This document shows positions 58,120 through 64,000 of a stretch of DNA of 64,000 nt, in pieces. The position numbers were made by a program, and so were the translations under genes. Location: assembly GCA_950295325.1 (NCBI GenBank), contig OX485804.1:1798001-1862000 (forward strand), in the 5' to 3' direction. Numbering within the stretch: position 1 is the stretch's first letter; every line of letters starts with the position of its first letter. A model generated the notes under the pieces. The model was not told where the DNA came from. It ran no database searches and was given only the letters and a program-made list of their open reading frames with translations. The DNA is from Polytrichum commune. Taxonomy: Eukaryota > Streptophyta > Polytrichopsida > Polytrichales > Polytrichaceae.

Positions 58120-59340
58120 CCCCTAAACCCTAAACCCTAGAACATTGCTCTATTATCTCGCATGGAAGTGTGGCAATGATAAACGTATGTAACACTATAT
58201 TCGTTAAATTCAGACTTTCTCTAGTCTCAAATTAATATATGGATCAAACAAAAACTTCTACAATGTCACCCTAATGCATCATATACATATTAAATGATGA
58301 TATTGATCTACTTTAATTCAAACATTACGGTATGGCATTAACCAATATGTAGACAAAAGAAGTCTAAACATTGTGTAACGCCTTATGGTAAGAGTCACTA
58401 AATACAATAGTTAAAGTGGTTATGAAGATCCTCGCAAGGGGAATTATTAATTTTGAAATCAAATTATGTCATGACAAAGTTCATTTATTGTTCCAAATCT
58501 GAATTTGCAACAATGCAAGTGACAAGAGCTTTTATATATAATATGTTGTCATCCCTAAACCCTAAACCCTACAATATTGTCCTCTTCTCTCGCATGCAAG
58601 TGTGGCAATGACGAATGTATGTGGACGTCGATAAGGGGATACTAACTACCAATGTGGCTTTTTAGTTCAATATTTCCATGCTAATTGAATCCATCCTCAA
58701 GTTCACTTCAAGCTTACTAATGTGTGTGAACAAAACATCCAAAGTTGAACCCTAAACCCTTATAACATCCACAACATGAAATTATACGTATTGACTAAAC
58801 CATACACCAATTAGTATATCATGTTTAGACGTTCCAAATAACATATTCACATGATCAAGATTGTGGTCACTATAACCTTCCTATTAGACTCTTCTTAATA
58901 TATAAACAACATTTCTTATATCTTTCTCCATTATCTAATATACGTGGAGGGAACAATGAACAACAACACAATTGCTTGCATGGCTTCATTTGATGTTGTG
59001 CTTAACCGATTTACGTTTATATCACATTCCATATATTAAATACATCACGAACCATAGTTTATTGGCGACTATGTGATTCATCAAAGGGAGCAAAACATCC
59101 AAAGTTAGACCCCTAAGTCCTAATAACATCCACAAAATGAAATGCTATTTGAATAAACACAAGACCAATTAGTATATCACGTTTAAACGTCCCAAATAAC
59201 AACTTAACATACTCAACATCATCTTTACTATAACCTTCCTATAAGACTCTTCTCACCAGTAAGTCAATGTTGTACGTTAATATTAGATAGATTAATATGT
59301 TATAACCATGACTCCTAAACCCTAAACCCTAAACCCCAAA
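58120..59340. repeat. tandem-repeat field with telomeric CCCTAAA motifs
   Basis: CCCTAAACCCTAAACCCT occurs at about 58122 and 58552, each followed by the same 60 bp (CATTGCTCTATTATCTCGCATG-like, AGTGTGGCAATGA). CCCTAAACCCT-type motifs recur at 58751 and 59313. A second pair of about 170-bp units (58735-58905 and 59090-59255; ACATCCAAAGTT, ACCAATTAGTATATCA, ACTATAACCTTCCTAT) and a third pair (58950-59095 and 60629-60770; ATTGGCGACTATGTGATTCATC) are also present. The field looks like an aged, partly subtelomere-like tandem array broken by insertions. Confidence 0.6.
58191..58255 (+). mobile_element. isolated DUF7869-element terminus (left-type end)
   Basis: AACACTATATTCGTTAAATTC followed by the AGACTTTCTCTAGTCTCAAATT hairpin and AATATATGGATCAAACAA is almost identical to 52977-53040 over about 60 bp and then diverges. 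It interrupts the telomeric-motif repeat exactly after GTATGT. No partner end is found, so it is either one end of a much-deleted element or a one-ended remnant. Confidence 0.65.
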
Positions 59341-59953
59341 TCTTGTAGTTGTTCAGTGCTACCTCCATATACAAACAACATCAAGTTTGTCTTGCGCCAT
59401 TATCTACACTACTTGAAAATCATGACCAAATCAACAAAAAATCAACAGAACTTTGTCGATCCGGGCACTGCAATGACCGATTTCACTGATTTTTGAATTT
59501 TTGTAAAAATCAACAGTTTACTGCCTACATTTTTGTTGATTAGAATAGTACAATGACCAAATCAACAAAATTTTAGTAAATGTGAAATCTTTTTTGAATC
59601 TTTTTGGGAATATTCTAGGATCTATTGGAATATTGTAAAATCTTTTTAATTTTTTGCAATTTATGGACTTGTAAGTGTATGGGTATGGAAATAATTACGA
59701 ATTCAAAGGTGTTTAAATATTATAAATATTATATTAGTTGATAGTTAATATTATATATGTATTAATATTAATATATTAATATGTATAATATGTATATAAT
59801 ATATGTAACATATAATATATATATGTATATATATGTATGTATGTATGTATATATATGTATGTATATATGTATATATATAATATATGTAACATATCTGTAT
59901 ATAATATATGTAACATGTATGTATATAATATATAATATATAAATATGTATACA

Positions 59954-60168
59954 TTTACAGTAAATATATACAGTATATATTTACTGTAATTATATACAGT
60001 ATATATTTACTGTAATTATATACAGTATATATTTACTGTAATTATATACAGTATATATTTACTGTAATTATATACAGTATATATTTACTGTAATTATATA
60101 CAGTATATATTTACTGTAATTATATACTGTAATTATATACTGTATATATTTACTGTAAATATATACAT
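59954..60168. repeat. 26-bp AT-rich palindromic tandem array (about 7 units)
   Basis: The unit TTATATACAG-TATATATTTACTGTAA is nearly self-complementary (TACAGTAAATATATA against TATATATTTACTGTA) and lies inside the CACTA element. A further AT/ATGT microsatellite precedes it (59750-59950); open frames of Tyr/Ile-rich sequence there are artefacts. Confidence 0.9.
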
Positions 60169-60235
60169 CAAGTAGGTAGTAAAGAGAAATTAGTGGCCTT
60201 ATTCTAGAAAGGTTTAAAACACTCCATTTATATCA

Positions 60236-60430
60236 TGTGTGATGTGATGACCTAGTGGTTAAGGCACATGTGTGGGTATCACTAGGTGCAAGGTTCGATT
60301 CCCGTGGCTGACACCTTCGGCCTTGGCCTTGCCACCTATGTGAGTGGTAGGTAGTCTATACTTGTAGGTGAGGTATATGTTGAGGTTTATTTGGGAGGGG
60401 TTAGGAATTGCAGATCTGACATTTATTCAT
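60236..60430 (+). mobile_element. tRNA-derived SINE
   Basis: A box A-like TGACCTAGTGGTTAAGG at 60247-60263, resembling the D-arm of Ser/Leu-type tRNAs, and a perfect box B GGTTCGATTCC at 60292-60302 are spaced as in an internal RNA polymerase III promoter. The downstream tRNA-unrelated part (ACCTTCGGCCTTGGCCTTGCC..., GGTAGGTAGTCTATACTTG) is about 110 bp. Pairing of the arms is too poor for a functional tRNA. The 3' boundary and TSD are unclear; the following T/A-rich tract may be its tail. It is nested in the CACTA element. Confidence 0.65.
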
Positions 60431-60616
60431 TTTTTAATTTTTAATGTTATATATATATATATATATAATAAGTTTTTTTAAAAAAATATTTTTGTGACCA
60501 TATCAACAGAAAAAATCAACAAAATTGTGTTACATCATGTTCAGGTCAACGCGTCCTAAGTAACAACCGCGACCAACGCCTTTCTGTTGATCCGGACGCA
60601 AAATTTTCTACTAGTG

Positions 60617-61248
60617 CTAATATACTTGGAGCGAACCTTCAATAACAACATGATTGCTTGAAGGGCTTCATATGATGTTGTGGTTCTCCGATTTGCTTTT
60701 ATATCACATTCCAAGTACATATATCACGATCCATGGTTTATTGGCGACTATGTGATTCATCAAAGTGAATATCTAGGGGATACTCTATAAAACTTGAGCA
60801 TGTTAGCATTTTGAAATAAAGATCATGCAATTCCAAACCCTCACAATATGCACTTGGGGAAGGTATTCATTTAGGCTCCACATTCAAATATCCTCAATTT
60901 CCGAATTTCATGTTGGGGGGTGGGGATTGTCTTTTTTATTCATTGCATATTGTGTGAGTTGTTGGCATCAATGGTAAAGTCTATTGTATTTGGCACGTAA
61001 TTGTATTTTTTTTATAACGTGCTCAAACAAACGAGAAACCAATGACTTCAACTTGTTTGGAAAATTTAGTTAATGGTGTCATGCAAGTAGGAATTAAGTA
61101 TTAGTGTTAGCATAAAGTTGCGTTGTAAAGATGTATTAGTTGTATAAATGGTTTAGTTTTTTAGAATACCTCATTTGATGTATACCTTAGGCTACTCCAA
61201 AGTCTATTCAAAATTGTACTACCCGCTAAGGGTTTACTCCTTAGAGGG
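60617..61248. other. continuation of repeat field, then unique DNA
   Basis: 60629-60770 is the right half of a repeat unit also found at 58950-59095, split from its left half by the CACTA insertion. From 60771 to 61248 I see no gene. Confidence 0.45.
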
Positions 61249-61815
61249 ATGGGAGTTAGGGTTCCCCGTAACCCTATTCCCGTTGCTGCCCTAATCACGT
61301 TGGCACCCTATTCGCGCGGTTGGGGGCCAATTCCCGAGGGTAACAAAACCCCAGCCGCCAAGCATTCTCCTCCTTTCTCTCTCTCTCTCCCGCCAACCTT
61401 TCGCTCCGCGCCTCTTGTGGAAGCGCCGCCTCTCCTGAAGCGCCGTGGCGATTCAGGGTGGCGCTTTTCTTTACATTCCTTCTCCACCCTTTTTTCTTCT
61501 CCTTCCCTCCCTTCTCTTGCTGTAGCGGGAGATTGCACTAGTGTTGCAATATATAGCATTGTTGAAGTGTTTTCCAGATTGTTGAAGGGTTTTCCAACAT
61601 TCTGTGTGAGCTTTAGGCAGTGCTTGCGAGAGTTCGAAGTGCGGATGAGTGCATGTGAGTGCTTGTGAGTGCATGTGAGTGCTTGTGAGTACATGTGAGT
61701 GCTTGTGAGTACATGTGAGTGCTTGTGAGTGCATGTGAGTGCTTGTGAGTGCATGTGAGGGCTTGTGAGTGCATGTGAGTGCTTATGAGTGCATGTGAGT
61801 GCTTGTGAGTGGTTG
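61249..61815 (+). other. GC-rich gene-5'-end-like stretch ending in a minisatellite
   Basis: A GC-richer, CT-rich stretch (61250-61520, with AGGGTTCCCCGTAACCC and CTCTCTCTCTCCCGCC) resembles a plant promoter/5' UTR and keeps an open frame of 139 codons (61249-61668) rich in Pro and Ser, but with no motif. It runs into a 10/20-bp tandem array of GTGAGTGCATGTGAGTGCTT (61645-61815). A captured gene 5' end or an old promoter is possible; I do not call a protein. Confidence 0.35.
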
Positions 61816-62033
61816 TCAGATTAGGAAGTTCTATAAGAGATACAAAAGTGATACAAAAGTGCTTTCAGAGATTTAGTTATTGTTTTGAGAGATTCAGTTG
61901 TTGTTTTAACAGACTCAGTTGTTGTTTGAGAGTTACAATTGTTGTTTGAGTGATTCTGAAGAGACTCAGGAGTTGTGTGAGAGATTGTGGGTTTATTGAG
62001 AGATTCAAGAAAGGTTTAAAATCTTTGGTAGTT

Positions 62034-64000
62034 AACACTATATTCGTTAATCGGAGACTTTTGAAAGTCTCAAAATAAAATATGCCCATAGTTTGGGATG
62101 CCAATATTGTGGGCATATGGAATGTTGGGAACATCAAGAACATGACAATTTAAAAATTCGCACGTAAAGAATATTCCTAATACTAAAAATAGAAAATTGC
62201 AATTATAATGAAAACGTGAACTCCATGTGGAAAATAACAAGCGAATATAAAAAACAAATGGTTTATGTCATTATAGAGTTTGGGGTGCGCATCCCATAAG
62301 TAAGGTTCTTATGGTTTTGGATGGCACATCCCAAACGTATACCACAATGGAGTGTGACAAGTCTACTAAGTCTATTAAAAACCAAGACTACTAAGTACTA
62401 ATGTTTTTTCCCGCCGTTAACTTTCACCTATGTTATGTTTACCCATCTCCATCTTCCGCTTCATATCCATTCTCGGCGTCATTTTCCGCAGCTGCAATAC
62501 GTGCCAAGTTGTCTTTGGCAAAATCTATATGTTTTTGGGGGATGGTCATTGCTTCTGTGTTGGAACCTTTGCGCGGCTTCCAAGCACAAAGTATAGTATC
62601 CGTGTTTATCCAAACCGGTGTGTACGCTGAGTCCACTGTCCACTTAAAATTCTTTTTGGTGTCCCAACCTAAATAAGTGCGGAGCACGTTGTGGTCTTTA
62701 GTGCTTGGACGACAATATTCCACCTCAATTTGACGAAAGTTGGGGTTAGTTCGAACAAAATTGGGTGAAGACAATGCTTTTACCAACCAAATTGGCTTGG
62801 GATGCTCCTCATCCCCAGCTCGTACGAGGACCAAATACCCTTCATGGCAATCAACACCTACACGAAACGACGGTGCCGGTCGATTGCGGGCAGGGCCAAC
62901 GTAATGCTCGTCCATTGCGAACTCTTCACGAACGTCTCCATTGCTGAAAAACATAGTATCGGACTCGACAACCGTCAAACGACTTTGTGGCCAAAATCCT
63001 TGTGTCAAAGTCGTACGGGTGTCGCCACCAAGTGTTATCAAGGCTGAGCGAATGCGATCCCAATACGCGATCAACGGTTCATGGGTATCTCTAACACGTC
63101 TTGTGATGTCCTCCTCGCACAACTCTTTCCAATATTCAATGAATCCGGATATGCCTTTGATGATTTCCGGCCCATTCCTCATGGGTTCGGGTTTGCAAGG
63201 CTTTGGTTCCCCATCCGGGACCAAACATTTCCCATCATTGTCTTGACGCCATACGAGTATACCATCATCCGGGCCCCAATTAGGAGATGTGCACAAAAGC
63301 TTGAATTGCATGGCCGGGAGACCATCGTCCCTCATATAAAATCGGAATTGTTGTGCTTTGGTATGCCCCACCAAACGGTCCCCTCCCTTCAACATGTATG
63401 GCTTGATGAAGGCCTTGAAATTTGGTACTTCCTCAATCAAGTGCGGAATTACTGGCATATGGTCCAAATCCATATACGATTTCATAAGAAGAGGTATGGT
63501 TGGAAAATCTTCTTCATGCAACTTCATGCTCCACCGTCCGAATGATGCATCAATGTCGTCGTGTGTATGTCCCACCATCAAGAAAGACACAAACACCTCC
63601 TTGAAGATTCCTTTCGCCACGAGCAATGACCAAAAACAAAATACGTATCGACATTTGTTGTCCTTCGCACAATTATCAAGTTGAACGTGGAGAGTTGGAG
63701 GCAATGGTTTTGCACAAATGGGCTCTCCGGGTGGTTCTGGCAATGACGACATACAAACCTCCTTCCCCAAAAGCACTGCCTCATAAAGGGATGTGGTTCC
63801 ACAACCATCAAAAAGTGCACGGGAAGAATGTACCGGTGGCTTCTCAAGATCGCGCAACAGTTTTGCAAATGAACCCACCGTGTGGTTAGCATCCCCAGGG
63901 TAAAAATCCAAACCATAATGGGCATACTTTACGTCCCCATGGCCGTGGGCAATCATACCTGGAAAAAACAAACGATGCGTGACCAAAATAATCAAATAAC
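62034..64000. mobile_element. DUF7869-encoding DNA transposon, second subfamily (runs off window)
   Basis: The unit starts AACACTATATTCGTTAATCG and then the perfect hairpin GAGACTTT-TG-AAAGTCTC. Its 400-bp left arm matches the left arm of the 10.2-kb element. The minus-strand gene inside is intact as far as visible. The other end lies beyond 64000, so the TSD cannot be checked (left flank AGTT). Confidence 0.75.
62439..63958 (-). CDS. DUF7869 domain protein, probable transposase, 3' exon (partial gene)
   Basis: The last exon begins at 63958 after TTTTTTCCAG and reads (G)MIAHGHGDVKYAHYGLDFYP; the acceptor is at exactly the same codon and phase as the intron in the 53509 gene. It is open for 506 codons to TAA at 62439. 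Conserved landmarks are VQLDNCAKDNKCRYVF, VGHTHDDIDASFGRWSMKL, HTKAQQFRFYMRDDG, DEHYVGPARNRPAPSFR, VDCHEGYLVLVRAGDE and IPQKHIDFAKDNLARIAA, with an acidic C-terminal tail (ENDAENGYEAEDGDG). The upstream exon with the first Asp motif lies outside the window. No stops or frameshifts are seen, so this copy could be active. It is clearly diverged from the 53509 protein, that is, a different subfamily. Confidence 0.85.

Larger units (their letters stand above)
59407..60616. mobile_element. 1.2-kb non-autonomous CACTA element, TSD CTA
   Basis: The left end CACTACTTGAAAATC and the right end inverted CACTAGTAGAAAATT are the classic CACTA form. The 3-bp TSD CTA is perfect (59404-59406 and 60617-60619). 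Beyond the TIR the ends share subterminal ATCAACA / GATCCGG-CG strings in opposite orientation. Removing it rejoins CCATTATCTA-ATATACTTGGAG, which matches CCATTATCTA-ATATACGTGGAG at 58927-58948, so a paralogous empty site lies in the same window. It carries a 26-bp tandem array and a nested SINE. No transposase. Confidence 0.9.

Noticed and set aside
59751-59954. Tyr/Ile-rich ORF on the minus strand
   Set aside because: It is pure AT/ATGT microsatellite translation.
60240-60315. Functional tRNA gene
   Set aside because: Box A and box B are present, but acceptor and T-arm pairing is poor and the sequence continues into a tRNA-unrelated body, which fits a SINE.
61308-61754. Minus-strand frames with repeated SQALTCTHKH
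   Set aside because: They are translations of the GTGAGTGCAT minisatellite and a CT-rich stretch.

Overview
The window looks like repeat-dominated, intron-bearing nuclear DNA of a land plant. Evidence: plant-type telomeric heptamers (CCCTAAA/TTTAGGG) at several internal sites, spliced gene fragments, several MITE families, and transposon genes of the DUF7869 type, a family I associate mainly with non-seed plants and some other eukaryotes. A large-genome non-seed plant such as a fern is my best guess, but no conserved host housekeeping gene is present to prove it. Nothing suggests bacterial, organellar or viral DNA.

Layout. 0-9 kb: AT-rich intergenic DNA with a MITE, an hAT-like MITE with a perfect 8-bp target duplication (TSD), one copy of a 1.3-kb dispersed repeat, a decayed minisatellite and an inverted-repeat unit. 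9-18 kb: a gene-derived cluster with one clean three-exon gene for a small acidic protein, a degenerate paralogue, a 221-bp tandem duplication, a decayed exon cluster that recurs at 31.8-32.7 kb, two MITEs and the second copy of the 1.3-kb repeat. 20.5-30.6 kb: one 10.2-kb element with ends AACACTATATTCG and a 4-bp TSD. It contains about 6 kb of inverted-repeat structure built from arrays of a 22-bp palindrome, plus a broken FCP1-like HAD phosphatase fragment. 30.6-49 kb: dispersed repeats, MITEs, several possible minus-strand exons and long stretches where I recognise nothing. 49.7-64 kb: three DUF7869 genes on the minus strand (one truncated relic, one nearly complete with a likely single-base frameshift, one running off the window end), a second hAT-like MITE, tandem repeats with telomeric heptamers, and a 1.2-kb CACTA-type element with a nested tRNA-derived SINE.

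How the parts fit. The DUF7869 genes lie just inside the AACACTATATTCG ends. The left arm of the 10.2-kb element matches the left arm of the autonomous-looking element at 62.0 kb up to that gene's stop codon. I infer one DNA-transposon family whose transposase is the DUF7869 protein, with the 10.2-kb unit as a non-autonomous, gene-capturing member. Two members carry arrays of different palindromes with the same plan (TTT...CG, two variable bases, CG...AAA), possible binding sites for transposition proteins. This is the most interesting system in the window. All similarity statements come from reading the sequence by eye; no searches were run.
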